From Chitinophaga niastensis (lineage in GTDB: Bacteria; Bacteroidota; Bacteroidia; Chitinophagales; Chitinophagaceae): a stretch of DNA of 64,000 nucleotides. The stretch lies in NCBI RefSeq assembly GCF_003014755.1, contig NZ_PYAW01000001.1, positions 248,001 to 312,000 of the forward strand, in the 5' to 3' direction. Each line of letters starts with the position of its first letter. Position 1 is the stretch's first letter. Below, one piece after another: positions 25,587 to 34,823 of the stretch. The notes beneath the pieces were generated by a model, which was not told the DNA's origin, did not search any database, and worked only from the letters and a program-made list of their open reading frames with translations. The position numbers were made by a program, and so were the translations under genes.

Positions 25587-25701
25587 AACTGTGATTTATA
25601 CGATTAATGTGATTATCCTGATGTGGGAAGATTTCAGCGAAGATTATTCGCGTTGATCTCCCCACATCAGGATAATCACATTAATCATATAAATCACAGT
25701 T
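25587..25701. repeat. 41-bp inverted repeat (TGATT class)
   Basis: Arms 25587-25627 and 25661-25701 pair over 41 bp with one mismatch; the 33-nt loop has an internal GCGAA/TTCGC stem. The arms are built of degenerate 9-mers centred on TGATT. The right arm runs into the S9 peptidase stop codon (25701-25703). Its arms share most of their sequence with those of the hairpin at 30961-31066. Confidence 0.93.
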
Positions 25702-28097
25702 TATTTGACATACTTCATCAGCCATTCATCCATTTCCCACAGCATATGCAGGATACTTTCCTTAGCAGCGTAACCATGGCTTTCCTGCGGCAGGAATACC
25801 AGGCGTGCAGTGCCGCCATTTCCTTTGATGGCATTGTATAATCTTTCGCTCTGGATCGGGAAGGTGCCAGAGTTATTGTCTGCTTCGCCGTGGATCATGA
25901 GTATAGGCGTTTTAATCTTATCTGCATAAGAAAACGGAGACATTTTATAGTATACATCCGGCGCCTGCCAGTAAGTACGTTGTTCGTTCTGGAATCCGAA
26001 TGGCGTTAAAGTACGGTTATAGGCTCCGCTACGGGATATACCGGCTTTAAATAAATTCGTATGTGCAAGCAGGTTAGACGTCATAAATGCGCCATAAGAG
26101 TGACCACCAACGGCAATGCGGTTCTTATCTCCCACACCCATGGTTGTGATCTTGTCTACAGCCGCATCAGCATTCATCACCAATTGCTCAATAAAAGAAT
26201 CGTTTGGTTCTTTATCACCTTCGCCTACAATAGGCATTTCAGTAGCATCCATGATAGCAAAGCCACGGGTAACCCAGAAAATAGGAGAACCATAATTTAC
26301 ACGCGTGAATTTATAAGCGGAACCGCGTACCTGTGCAGCGTCGCTGGCAGATTTATATTCGCGTGGATAAGCCCACATAAGTACCGGTAAACGTCCGTCT
26401 TTAGCGGGATCATAGCCTTTTGGCAGGTATAACATAGCCGTGAGGTCTACTCCATCTTTGCGTTTATATTTCAGCAGTTGTTTTTGAACACCTTCTAATT
26501 GTGGCTGTGGATGCGGGAAAGCGGTTAAAGTTACCGCTGCGTTTTTCTTTTTCAGGTCCTGCAGATAATAGTTCACAGGAGATGTTACAGACTCGCGTGC
26601 CACTACTACCACCAGTTTGGCCGGATCAATCACATTGGTTACCTGCTCATAGTACGGAGCCTGTGAACGCCACAGGATGTTCTGTTTGCCGTCATTCAGA
26701 CTGAATTTAGACAGGAACGGACGGTCACCTTCGGGAGATGCACCGGGTGCTGTCATCAGTAATTCATTAGACGGCGATACATACAATACAGATCTGTTGT
26801 ATTGATTTTTCACCATTACCGGCTCTCCGGGATCATTATAGCGGTCATTTTCGGAACGGTCAATAATGGTTACCGGTGCCTGTGCGGGATGAGACGGATC
26901 TATGCGGCTTACCTTTACTTTTTGTTGTGTGTTATTGACATCTGACACCAGTGCCAGCTGTGCATTAGCCCAGGAGATACCAGCAAAGCGGTTAGTTGTT
27001 TGTACCAGTAGTGTGGGGTCTCCATTAAAAGGTGCTGCCAGTGTATTTACTACATCGCGGAAAGGCACTTCTTTTTTAGGATCACCGCCATCCAGGGCCT
27101 GTACCCACCAGATAGTAGCCGGGGCATCATTGCGCCATGCAAAATTGCGCGGATAGTTGCTGGTGGCATCAAAACCTTTAGGTCTTACTTCATCCAGCGG
27201 ATTGCTGGCCAGTTTTTTCACCAGCTCTCCATTCATTTTCCATATTTCTATTGCTGTTGGAAAACGTCCGGCACCTACCAGGTAAGAGTATGGACGATGC
27301 AAACTTTCCATCAGCAGGTATTGATTGTCGGGAGATGGTGCAGCGGTACTGTAAATAGCAGGTTTACCGATTACCTGTTCGCCGCTGTTACTGATGATCA
27401 GCGGTTCGGACTGGAAATAGTAATCGAATAATTTTTCATCATAAGGATTCTTTAGCATATCCTGAAAAGTAGCCGCAGGAGCTGCTTTACCGCTGGTTTG
27501 TTGTACTGTAGGGCCTTCCGGTGCTACTGGTTTTTCCGGTGCATTGCCAATACCGGCAGGAACAGCCATCGCGAGGATACGCTCTTCATCTATCCAGGTA
27601 AAAGCCGGTACTCCGGTATCATTCAACCGGCGGGTACTTAGCTGTTTAGCCACACCGCTGGCCACATCAGCCTTCCACAAAGTGATGCTGTTGTTATTAG
27701 TAACGGTGAAGGCTATACTCTTTTGTGCCGGCGACCAGCGTATGTTGCTGATACGTGCATTAGCCGGGAGCCCTGTAACCGCATACTCTTTTTTTCCATT
27801 TACCAGTTTAATACGGATAGCGGTAATATAACCACCCCTGCTGGGGCCAAAATTAGCCGGGTTAATCCGGTTTCCGGCCAGGCGGTATTCCGGCTGCGAT
27901 AATTCTTCAATAGTAGGATAACTGGTGCGTTCCATCACCAGCATCACATCTCCTTTGCTGTTAAAATCTACCGATGGCGAAGGTGCTGCCATGGCTAGTT
28001 CCAGAATACTTTGCGGAGGCGTCTGATATTTCAGCGCGTCCTGGGCATAGGTTCGAAAAGTAATGAATAAGGATAACGATAAAATCAGTTTTCTCAT
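25701..28097 (-). CDS. S9 family prolyl-oligopeptidase-like / glutamyl peptidase
   Basis: 798 residues with a signal peptide (1-18, ending RTYAQD), so secreted or periplasmic. A beta-propeller-like region covers about residues 25-560. The C-terminal alpha/beta hydrolase domain has a clear catalytic triad: Ser667 in GGHSYGAF, Asp740 in HGEADN and His774 in ESHGYAAKE. The layout resembles the S9 glutamyl/dipeptidyl group of Bacteroidota used in peptide scavenging. It is a single gene with its own 3' hairpin. The preference for Glu over Pro or Ala cannot be read from sequence with certainty. Confidence 0.9.
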   Translation of the reverse strand: MRKLILSLSLFITFRTYAQDALKYQTPPQSILELAMAAPSPSVDFNSKGDVMLVMERTSYPTIEELSQPEYRLAGNRINPANFGPSRGGYITAIRIKLVNGKKEYAVTGLPANARISNIRWSPAQKSIAFTVTNNNSITLWKADVASGVAKQLSTRRLNDTGVPAFTWIDEERILAMAVPAGIGNAPEKPVAPEGPTVQQTSGKAAPAATFQDMLKNPYDEKLFDYYFQSEPLIISNSGEQVIGKPAIYSTAAPSPDNQYLLMESLHRPYSYLVGAGRFPTAIEIWKMNGELVKKLASNPLDEVRPKGFDATSNYPRNFAWRNDAPATIWWVQALDGGDPKKEVPFRDVVNTLAAPFNGDPTLLVQTTNRFAGISWANAQLALVSDVNNTQQKVKVSRIDPSHPAQAPVTIIDRSENDRYNDPGEPVMVKNQYNRSVLYVSPSNELLMTAPGASPEGDRPFLSKFSLNDGKQNILWRSQAPYYEQVTNVIDPAKLVVVVARESVTSPVNYYLQDLKKKNAAVTLTAFPHPQPQLEGVQKQLLKYKRKDGVDLTAMLYLPKGYDPAKDGRLPVLMWAYPREYKSASDAAQVRGSAYKFTRVNYGSPIFWVTRGFAIMDATEMPIVGEGDKEPNDSFIEQLVMNADAAVDKITTMGVGDKNRIAVGGHSYGAFMTSNLLAHTNLFKAGISRSGAYNRTLTPFGFQNEQRTYWQAPDVYYKMSPFSYADKIKTPILMIHGEADNNSGTFPIQSERLYNAIKGNGGTARLVFLPQESHGYAAKESILHMLWEMDEWLMKYVK

Positions 28098-28187
28098 ATA
28101 GCGGTTGAATTAATAAGCTGTAACCAAGGTATCCGGCCAAAATAAACTTATTGCTGCGGAGAACAAAATGGAAAGTGATGAGTGATA

Positions 28188-28892
28188 TTAAAGGGATTCA
28201 TTAAATGTACGAAAGAGGCGGTCCCACAAGCTGGTATAAAACCCAAAGTTGTATTGCTCATTTTTATGATGCCCGTGATGAAAGGTAGAAGTACCCAGAT
28301 AACGTAATACCGGCCATTGGCGCACTTTTTCAGGCAGCGGCTCCATCCCCAGATGTCCCATCATACCAAACAATACATTTACAGCCAGGTAAATGATGAT
28401 ACCATAAATATTCATGCTGAATGCCAGCAGTAACAAGAGCCACAATCCGCCGAAGCTCAGCGTTTCCAGTGGATGAAGTATAAAAAGATCAATCGGCTCC
28501 GGATCTGTAGATTCGTGATGTAGCCCGTGTAGCAGCTTGTAGACAAATGTTTTATGGATGCAGTAGTGAAATATATACATCAGCAAGTCCATGGCCAGGA
28601 ATAAAAACACCGCGTCTATTATTATCCATCCGGAAAAACCGGTTGAAATATGGATGTAGCCCTGCTTCCAGAGCCAGTACCCAACATAGGTGACAATAGT
28701 ATTTAATACACAGGTGAGCAGCGCAATGCTCCATTGTTTGCGGCTATACGAAAACATCCTGCTGCGTGGTTTACGTTGCAATACATTGCCCCATGCGAGT
28801 ACGCCCAGCATAATCAGCAGATTTTCAGCCAGGAAGATAGTCCATAGCAGCCAGGCAGGTAGTGCGCGTAATATTTCAAGCAAGATGTTCAT
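28188..28892 (-). CDS. fatty acid hydroxylase / sterol desaturase family membrane enzyme
   Basis: 234 residues with about four membrane helices and the di-iron histidine clusters of the family: HYCIHKTFVYKLLHGLHHES (first two boxes) and FHHGHHKNEQYNFG (third box). It probably hydroxylates or desaturates a membrane lipid chain, such as a sphingolipid, hopanoid or carotenoid, using O2. Substrate is not evident from neighbours. The gene sits 90 nt downstream of the S9 gene's start and has no operon partner. Confidence 0.88.
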   Translation of the reverse strand: MNILLEILRALPAWLLWTIFLAENLLIMLGVLAWGNVLQRKPRSRMFSYSRKQWSIALLTCVLNTIVTYVGYWLWKQGYIHISTGFSGWIIIDAVFLFLAMDLLMYIFHYCIHKTFVYKLLHGLHHESTDPEPIDLFILHPLETLSFGGLWLLLLLAFSMNIYGIIIYLAVNVLFGMMGHLGMEPLPEKVRQWPVLRYLGTSTFHHGHHKNEQYNFGFYTSLWDRLFRTFNESL

Positions 28893-28962
28893 CTTCGCTA
28901 AAGGTAAAATAATTCAGCTATTTGATTATTTTATGCAGATAATGATCGCTGTTAAAAAATAA

Positions 28963-28975
28963 ATGATCGGATCAT
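28963..28975. promoter_or_regulatory. perfect palindrome ATGATC-G-GATCAT upstream of the GntR gene
   Basis: A 6-1-6 palindrome 42 nt before the regulator's ATG, upstream of its -7 box. Its GATCAT half-site is similar to those of the palindromes at 29005-29017 and 29710-29724. A candidate secondary autoregulatory site for the FadR-type regulator. Confidence 0.5.
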
Positions 28976-28994
28976 CAACAATCAAAATTTCTGT

Positions 28995-29002
28995 TATCTT
29001 TG
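28995..29002 (+). promoter_or_regulatory. candidate -7 box (TATCTTTG) for the GntR regulator
   Basis: TATCTTTG fits TAnnTTTG, 15 nt before the ATG at 29018, implying a very short leader. The operator palindrome at 29005-29017 sits directly downstream, over the predicted transcription start. Confidence 0.55.
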
Positions 29003-29004
29003 TA

Positions 29005-29017
29005 ATCATCAGATGAT
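29005..29017. promoter_or_regulatory. operator palindrome ATCATC-A-GATGAT at the regulator start
   Basis: A perfect 6-1-6 palindrome between the -7 box and the start codon of the FadR-type gene. It shares the 11-mer CATCAGATGAT with the palindrome before the MFS gene at 29710-29724. Position suggests autorepression. Confidence 0.65.
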
Positions 29018-29692
29018 ATGACGAATATAAACAGCTCTCCATTAAAACGTCTCAGCCTGGCTGAGGAAGTAGCAGACAGACTGCAGGGATTGATCACCTC
29101 CGGCAAGTATGCCTTAGGACAACAATTGCCTACAGAACCGGAACTGATGTTACAGTTTGCCGTTGGGCGCTCCAGCATCCGCGAAGCTGTAAAAATACTG
29201 GTACATCGGGGACTCCTGCGTGTACAGCAGGGCCTGGGCACTTTTGTTGCCTCACAAACAGGATCCGGAGAAGCTTTGTCGCAGCGACTGCAGCGGGCAG
29301 ACTTTGAAGACCTGAATGAAGTGCGGCTTTTACTGGAAGTAAAAATTGGGGAAAAAGCAGCAGTACACCGCACGAGCAAGGACATAGAAAAAATGAAAGG
29401 TTTCCTGAAAAAACGTTTTGAGTACGCGGCCGCCAATCAGCTGGAAGCCTGCATACAGGCGGATATCAACTTCCATAATACCATTGCGGAAGCCTCCAAA
29501 AACGAAATCATGCGGGACCTGTACAGAACCGTAGCGGAGCATTTGAAAAAAGCCTTTGCATTGCGTTACCGCAATACAGACTCATTTACGGAATCACAAC
29601 ATCTGCATGATGCTTTACTGCAAAGCATTATAGACAAGGACCCTAAAAAGGCACTGGTTTGGGCAACCAAAATCAGTGGCATTGCCAAATAA
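29018..29692 (+). CDS. FadR/GntR family transcriptional regulator
   Basis: 224 residues. The N-terminal winged HTH (about 8-75) has SLAEEVADRLQGLITSGKYA, QLPTEPELMLQFAVGRSSIR and the EAVKILVHRGLLRVQQGLGT wing. The C-terminal FCD domain (about 95-220) has the helical ADINFHNTIAEASKNEIMRD segment whose Asp/His residues often bind metal or carboxylates. The gene directly precedes an Fsr-like MFS transporter (48 nt) and shares the 11-mer CATCAGATGAT with it, so it probably represses both in response to a small carboxylate or other ligand. Confidence 0.9.
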   Translation: MTNINSSPLKRLSLAEEVADRLQGLITSGKYALGQQLPTEPELMLQFAVGRSSIREAVKILVHRGLLRVQQGLGTFVASQTGSGEALSQRLQRADFEDLNEVRLLLEVKIGEKAAVHRTSKDIEKMKGFLKKRFEYAAANQLEACIQADINFHNTIAEASKNEIMRDLYRTVAEHLKKAFALRYRNTDSFTESQHLHDALLQSIIDKDPKKALVWATKISGIAK

Positions 29693-29709
29693 TTTTTTTA
29701 CCTGAAAAC

Positions 29710-29724
29710 ATCAGATGATCTGAT
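29710..29724. promoter_or_regulatory. operator palindrome ATCAGAT-G-ATCTGAT before the MFS gene
   Basis: A perfect 7-1-7 palindrome, 16 nt before the MFS ATG. It shares the 11-mer CATCAGATGAT with the site at the regulator start, so the same protein should bind both. Confidence 0.65.
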
Positions 29725-29739
29725 CTTAAAAGAACAGAA

Positions 29740-30963
29740 ATGGAAACAACATTATCAGAACAGACCCAAACCGACGCCAAACAAGTAGCCCAGCAAACAG
29801 TGCTCTCCATCTTACTGGCCCTGAGTTTTACTCACTTCCTGAATGATACGTTGCAATCGCTGATACCCGCTATGTACCCGGTACTAAAGGGTACACTGAA
29901 ACTTAATTTTACACAGGTAGGTTTAATTACCTTCACCTTCCAGATGTCCGCATCGCTATTGCAGCCACTGGTGGGCCTGTTCACCGATAAAAGACCACAG
30001 CCCTATTCACTGGCTATTGGTATGAGCTTTACTTTACTGGGATTGATTAGCTTGTCTTTAGCACATACCTTCCCTATGGTGCTTGTATCTGTAGGACTGG
30101 TAGGTATCGGGTCTGCTATATTCCACCCGGAAGCATCGCGACTGGCCTATATGGCTTCCGGAGGCAAACATGGTATGGCGCAATCCTTATTCCAGGTGGG
30201 CGGCAATGCCGGCAGCTCATTGGGACCTTTGCTGGCAGCCATGGTAATTGTACCATTCGGACAGTTTCATATCATATGGTTCTCTATTGCCGCATTGCTG
30301 GCTATTGTGGTGATGCTGAATATCAGCAAATGGTATCTGGCCAACACACATCGTATTAAACCCAAAAAGGTGGTGCAGCAACTGGATAAGCCTACACTCT
30401 CCAATACCAAAGTGATATTTTCACTTGGCATATTGCTGACACTTATCTTCTCCAAATACTTTTACATGGCAAGTATGACCAGCTACTATACTTTTTACCT
30501 GATGGATCGTTTCCATTTATCCGTACAAAGTGCGCAGGTATACCTGTTTATATTCCTATTTGCAGTGGCAGCCGGAACCTTCATTGGTGGCCCTATTGGC
30601 GACCGCATTGGCCGTAAATATGTGATCTGGATTTCTATCCTGGGGGTAGCACCATTTTCATTATTGCTACCACATGCTACTTTATTCTGGACAGCCGTAC
30701 TCAGTGTATTCATCGGCGTTATACTTTCTTCTGCATTTTCCGCTATCCTGGTATACGCACAGGAACTGGTACCAGGCAAGGTAGGCATGATTGCCGGCCT
30801 GTTCTTCGGACTGGCATTTGGTATGGCCGGTGTAGGTTCTGCCCTGTTGGGTAAGCTTGCAGATGCTACCAGCATCAATCATGTATACCAGGTATGTGCT
30901 TATCTGCCACTGATAGGACTCCTGACAGGACTATTACCGAATCTGGAGAAGAAGAAACAATGA
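29740..30963 (+). CDS. MFS transporter, Fsr (fosmidomycin-resistance) type
   Basis: 407 residues and twelve predicted membrane helices. Family-type features are LALSFTHFLNDTLQSLIPAM (residues 21-40), IGIGSAIFHPEASRLAYMA-like GIGSAIFHPEASR after the fourth helix, FQVGGNAGSSLGPLLAA and GDRIGRKYVIW in the second half. These place it with the Fsr group of efflux pumps in the inner membrane. It is directly downstream of the FadR-type regulator and shares its operator, so expression is likely induced by a toxic or metabolic ligand. The TGATT-class hairpin begins in its stop codon. Confidence 0.88.
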   Translation: METTLSEQTQTDAKQVAQQTVLSILLALSFTHFLNDTLQSLIPAMYPVLKGTLKLNFTQVGLITFTFQMSASLLQPLVGLFTDKRPQPYSLAIGMSFTLLGLISLSLAHTFPMVLVSVGLVGIGSAIFHPEASRLAYMASGGKHGMAQSLFQVGGNAGSSLGPLLAAMVIVPFGQFHIIWFSIAALLAIVVMLNISKWYLANTHRIKPKKVVQQLDKPTLSNTKVIFSLGILLTLIFSKYFYMASMTSYYTFYLMDRFHLSVQSAQVYLFIFLFAVAAGTFIGGPIGDRIGRKYVIWISILGVAPFSLLLPHATLFWTAVLSVFIGVILSSAFSAILVYAQELVPGKVGMIAGLFFGLAFGMAGVGSALLGKLADATSINHVYQVCAYLPLIGLLTGLLPNLEKKKQ

Positions 30964-31066
30964 TTTATATGATTAATGTGATTATCCTGATTAGCGAAGA
31001 TTAACGTGATTTATTTTCCGCACTGATCTTCGCTAGTCAGGATAATCACATTAATCATATAAATCA
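30961..31066. repeat. 40-bp inverted repeat (TGATT class)
   Basis: Arms 30961-31000 and 31027-31066 pair over 40 bp with one mismatch, loop 26 nt. The left arm starts at the TGA of the MFS gene. Both arms match the 25.6 kb hairpin for about 35 bp (TGATTTATATGATTAATGTG and on to GATTATCCTGAT). Same-direction genes lie on either side. Confidence 0.95.
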
Positions 31067-31100
31067 CAGTCTTATCTTCGCACCCTAAAAAATAATTATT

Positions 31101-31991
31101 ATGTGGAAAGGCATACTGCTTGTGCTCCTGGGCGCTTGCAGCTTTGGGATATTATCAACGATCGTTAAACTGGGCTATCAGCAAGGATTTACATTAGGTG
31201 AACTTTGTAGTGTACAGGCAGGATTTGGCATGCTGGCTTTGTGGGGAATTCATTTTTTATCCAGGGCTCAAACTTACGGGCTCAAAAACAAGGATGTCCG
31301 CACTTCCTTTATACTCGGCAGTTCTACCGGTCTTGTGAGCATTACTTATTATCAGAGTGTACAATATATTCCTGCCAGTGTGGCCATTATCCTGCTCATG
31401 CAGTTTACCTGGATGAGTATGTTGGCCGAATGGATCATCTATAAAAGGAGACCTTCCGTTGTGCAGTGGATAGCGGTAATATGTATATTGGCAGGCACCC
31501 TGCTGGCCGGTGGTGTATTAAATAGCGGAGCAGCACAGCTCAACTGGAAAGGCATCGGCTTTGGTTTGCTGGCAGCTTTATGTTATACCGTATTTATTGT
31601 GGTGAGTGGCCGGGTAGCACCATCTTTAAAGCCTGTGCTTAAAAGCGCCTGGATTGTTACCGGGGCATTTCTGATCATCACCCTGATATTTCCACCGGTA
31701 TATTTTTTTAACGGACGCTTTACCGGCGCTGATTTATGGATCTGGGGGCTGCCATTGGCGGCTTTTGGTACGGTATTGCCGCCTTTTCTGTTTTCCAAGG
31801 GGATGCCGCAAACGGGGGTATCCCTGGGAGCTATCCTCAGCGCGGCCGAATTGCCGGTGGCGATGTTATCGGCCACCATTTTCCTGCACGAATCCGTATC
31901 TGCCTTGCAAATACTGGGGGTAGTGATCATATTAAGTGCAATTGCCATGGCAAATCTGAAACGACGGTCGCCGGTAATGAGTACTATTTAA
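31101..31991 (+). CDS. EamA/DMT family permease
   Basis: 296 residues with ten hydrophobic helices arranged as two EamA repeats (about 5-135 and 152-290). The N-terminal helix holds LLVLLGACSFGILSTIVKLG and the second repeat holds GLLAALCYTVFIVVSGRVAP. These inner-membrane carriers move small metabolites, often amino acids or nucleosides; the substrate is unknown. Single gene, between the 31.0 kb hairpin and the TPR gene, with 73 nt to the next ATG. Confidence 0.87.
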   Translation: MWKGILLVLLGACSFGILSTIVKLGYQQGFTLGELCSVQAGFGMLALWGIHFLSRAQTYGLKNKDVRTSFILGSSTGLVSITYYQSVQYIPASVAIILLMQFTWMSMLAEWIIYKRRPSVVQWIAVICILAGTLLAGGVLNSGAAQLNWKGIGFGLLAALCYTVFIVVSGRVAPSLKPVLKSAWIVTGAFLIITLIFPPVYFFNGRFTGADLWIWGLPLAAFGTVLPPFLFSKGMPQTGVSLGAILSAAELPVAMLSATIFLHESVSALQILGVVIILSAIAMANLKRRSPVMSTI

Positions 31992-32015
31992 AACCCATGA
32001 GGTGTTTTTTTTATT

Positions 32016-32023
32016 TATCTTTG
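32016..32023 (+). promoter_or_regulatory. candidate -7 box (TATCTTTG) for the TPR gene
   Basis: TATCTTTG matches TAnnTTTG, 42 nt before the ATG at 32065 and 25 nt after the EamA stop. Confidence 0.5.
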
Positions 32024-32064
32024 CCCCCTCTATTAGAACTTAGTGATTTACGAACTGTTTTTTC

Positions 32065-32715
32065 ATGAAAGCATTTAATTTTTTTATTCTATATCGTCTG
32101 CCGATAGGTATCGTGTTATTATTAGGCGGTATTACACTGGGCTTGACTGTTGGCTGGTGGGAAGCTACTATTGTGCTGATACTGGCACTGGTATGTTTGG
32201 TTACACATGTGATGTTCGGGCCCATGAGAATGGTACAGGAAGCCGTGGAAGCCGGTGACATCGAAAGAGCTACCGCGCTGATGAACCAGGTAAAGTTCCC
32301 CAAACTGCTGTACAAACCTATCCGCTCTGTATATTATTTTATGCAAAGCAACATGGCCATGTATTCCAATGACCTGGACAAAGCAGAGTCTACTATCCGC
32401 CAGAGTATCAATTCCGGCAGCCCGATGAAGGAATACGAAGGCATGCAATATTTCCAGCTTGGAACCATTGCCTACCAGAAAAATGACCTTAAAACGGCTG
32501 ATCAGAACCTGAAAATAGCGATGAAAAAAGGCCTTCCGGACAAAGAAAACACGGCTGCGGCCTTGTTAACACTGTCTTCCATAGCCATGAGCCGCCGCGA
32601 TTTCAAGTCTGCCAAAGAATACTTCCGCAGAGCTAAAGCACAAAAGCCTACCACTGCGCAGATCGTGAACCAGATCAAAGAAATGGACAAATATATTTCC
32701 CGGATGCCCGGATAA
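32065..32715 (+). CDS. membrane-anchored TPR protein
   Basis: 216 residues. Two N-terminal hydrophobic helices (residues 5-25 and 30-50) are followed by TPR-like helices (about 60-205), for example MKEYEGMQYFQLGTIAYQKN and AKEYFRRAKAQKPTTAQIVN. It probably anchors a protein-interaction scaffold at the inner membrane facing the cytosol or periplasm. Function unknown. It precedes the B12 locus on the same strand, but a long hairpin separates the two and its own -7 box is good, so I do not place it in that operon. Confidence 0.7.
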   Translation: MKAFNFFILYRLPIGIVLLLGGITLGLTVGWWEATIVLILALVCLVTHVMFGPMRMVQEAVEAGDIERATALMNQVKFPKLLYKPIRSVYYFMQSNMAMYSNDLDKAESTIRQSINSGSPMKEYEGMQYFQLGTIAYQKNDLKTADQNLKIAMKKGLPDKENTAAALLTLSSIAMSRRDFKSAKEYFRRAKAQKPTTAQIVNQIKEMDKYISRMPG

Positions 32716-32735
32716 GCAACTGGCTTTTAGCTGTT

Positions 32736-32819
32736 AGCAATTAGCTGTTAGTAAAAATGCAGTGGAGATGAAGTATGATACTTTTATCTTCGCTGCATTT
32801 TTACTAACAGCTAATTGCT
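32736..32819. repeat. 27-bp perfect inverted repeat (TTAGC class)
   Basis: Arms 32736-32762 and 32793-32819 pair perfectly over 27 bp with imperfect TTAGC-rich extensions outwards; the loop holds a smaller AAGTAT/ATACTT stem. It starts 20 nt after the TPR stop and ends 31 nt before the BtuB-like ATG. The arms share AGCAATTAGC with the 36.9 kb element. Confidence 0.93.
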
Positions 32820-32850
32820 GAAAGCTAATCGCTCTTTTTAAAACTATTCG

Positions 32851-34806
32851 TTGATGCAAATGAAATTTTACGCCACTTTATTTTCTATACTTGGGTGGTA
32901 TACTGCAGCTATGGCGCAGGATTCTAACCGGGTTAGCCAACTCAATGAAATTACTGTTACCGCCAGCAAAGGGCCGCAAAAGGCCAGTGAAACGGGTAAG
33001 GTAGTCACCATCCTCACCCACGAGTACCTGCAAAAGAACAGCGGCAAAACAATTGCCAGCATCTTAAATCAACAGGCCGGACTGGTAATAAACGGGGCTG
33101 AAAATAACCGGGGTACAGTCCCCGACGTATACATGCGCGGTGCTACAAATGGCAACGCACTTATCCTGGTAGATGGCTTGCCGGTAAACGATGCCTCCCA
33201 GATAGCCGGTACATTTGATCTTAATTTTATTTCCCCGGATCAGGTAGAAAGAATTGAAATCCTCCGCGGTAGCCAATCTACGCTCTACGGCTCCAATGCT
33301 GTGGCCGGAGTGATCAATATTATTACCCGCAAAAACAGTGATAAAAAATTTGGTGTAGGCGTAAATGCCAGCTATGGCAGCTACAGAGATTACCAGAGCA
33401 ATGTAAACGTACATGGCAACCTGGGGCACTTCTCCTATATGCTGGGTTATAAACACGAAAAAACAACCGGGTTTTCTGAAGCCTACGATTCTACCGGCAA
33501 AGCCGGTTTTGATAAAGATGGCTTTTCACAAAACAGTGTTTTTGCCAAAATGGGGCTGCAAGCCGGTTCCCGCTGGAATTTTCAATACCTGCTTAACTGG
33601 AGTAAATATCATCATGACCTGGACGAAGGCGCGTTCATAGATGATAAAGATTATACCAGTAAATCCAGGTATCTCCTGAATGGCTTCAGTAGTGAGTATA
33701 AGTTCAAAAAGGGCTCCTGGCATTTTTTGTACAGCTACCAGCGTAATAAACGTGATATCCTCAATGATTCAATAGATGTTCCGGTAAATGCCTACGCAAA
33801 ATTCGACAGTTCTGTTTTTATTTCCAATACGCACCAGTTTGAAACCTATGTAAACTGGGATGTTACCAACCAGGTAAGACTCATCAGTGGCGGAGCTTTT
33901 ACGCTGTCCAAAACAAATCAGTACGACCGGCTGCTGAGCCTGTGGCCCGGTTCTACGGTAGCCACTACTATATTGTCTCCTGACAGCTCCAATACTAATC
34001 AAACCAGTTTGTATGCTTCCCTGCTATTGCATAACATGGGTAGTTTTAACCTGGAGCTGGGTGGGCGTTTCAACTATCATAGCCTCTATGGTAATAACCA
34101 AACGATCTCTTTTAATCCATCTTACCTGATTAATCAGCAACATAAATTATTTATCAATATATCTTCTGCTTACCGGGTACCTACACTGTACCAGTTATAT
34201 GCTACCGGTTATGGCAATAAAGGGCTGAAACCTGAAACTACCACCAGCTATGAAGCTGGCTACCAGGCTACGGTGGCGCATAATACGCTTGATTTCCGGG
34301 TTACCGGTTTTGCCCGTGATACCCGCGATCTGATCATTTTCTATTATGATCCTGCTACCTATTTCAGTCAATACCGCAACGCAGACAAACAACAGGCATA
34401 CGGGGCAGAAATAGAGGCTAACTGGAGTATTACCAGGGCACTGGAACTGACGGTAAATTACACGTATGTAGATGGCCGTATCACGCAACGTCAACAGAAC
34501 AATAAAGACTCTATCTATTACAACCTGTACCGTGTGCCCAGACATGCACTGAATGCCACTTTGGGTTACCAGGTAACGCGTGCCTTCTATGCCAGCGCCA
34601 CTTATAAATATATGGGGCAGCGCTATGAGGGTGTTAAACCTATGGGCGATTATTACACCCTGGATTTATACGGTGAGTATAAATTTGGTAACTTGCTTAA
34701 AATTTTCGCCGGGTTTAGAAATATTACGGATAATCAGTATTTTGATATTCTCGGTTATAATACCCGTCGGTTTAATTTTAACACCGGTATTGTATTTAAT
34801 TTGTAA
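32851..34806 (+). CDS. btuB: TonB-dependent receptor, BtuB-like (vitamin B12)
   Basis: 651 residues. The signal peptide is residues 1-23, followed by a TonB box-like LNEITVTASK (about 31-40). The plug domain (about 45-155) includes ASILNQQAGLVINGAENNRG, then DVYMRGATNGNALILVDGLP and VERIEILRGSQSTLYGSNAV. The 22-stranded barrel fills the rest and ends NFNTGIVFNL. Length and plug resemble BtuB rather than SusC. The downstream cobalamin genes (CobU, CobT, CobS, CobC) support cobalamin or cobinamide as substrate. A B12 riboswitch is not visible upstream; instead a 27-bp hairpin lies 31 nt before the start. Confidence 0.85.
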   Translation: MMQMKFYATLFSILGWYTAAMAQDSNRVSQLNEITVTASKGPQKASETGKVVTILTHEYLQKNSGKTIASILNQQAGLVINGAENNRGTVPDVYMRGATNGNALILVDGLPVNDASQIAGTFDLNFISPDQVERIEILRGSQSTLYGSNAVAGVINIITRKNSDKKFGVGVNASYGSYRDYQSNVNVHGNLGHFSYMLGYKHEKTTGFSEAYDSTGKAGFDKDGFSQNSVFAKMGLQAGSRWNFQYLLNWSKYHHDLDEGAFIDDKDYTSKSRYLLNGFSSEYKFKKGSWHFLYSYQRNKRDILNDSIDVPVNAYAKFDSSVFISNTHQFETYVNWDVTNQVRLISGGAFTLSKTNQYDRLLSLWPGSTVATTILSPDSSNTNQTSLYASLLLHNMGSFNLELGGRFNYHSLYGNNQTISFNPSYLINQQHKLFINISSAYRVPTLYQLYATGYGNKGLKPETTTSYEAGYQATVAHNTLDFRVTGFARDTRDLIIFYYDPATYFSQYRNADKQQAYGAEIEANWSITRALELTVNYTYVDGRITQRQQNNKDSIYYNLYRVPRHALNATLGYQVTRAFYASATYKYMGQRYEGVKPMGDYYTLDLYGEYKFGNLLKIFAGFRNITDNQYFDILGYNTRRFNFNTGIVFNL

Positions 34807-34823
34807 ACACTAAAACCAACATA

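Noticed and set aside
32716..32850. Cobalamin riboswitch before btuB
   Set aside because: I could not find the conserved B12-box words; the space is filled by a TTAGC-class hairpin.
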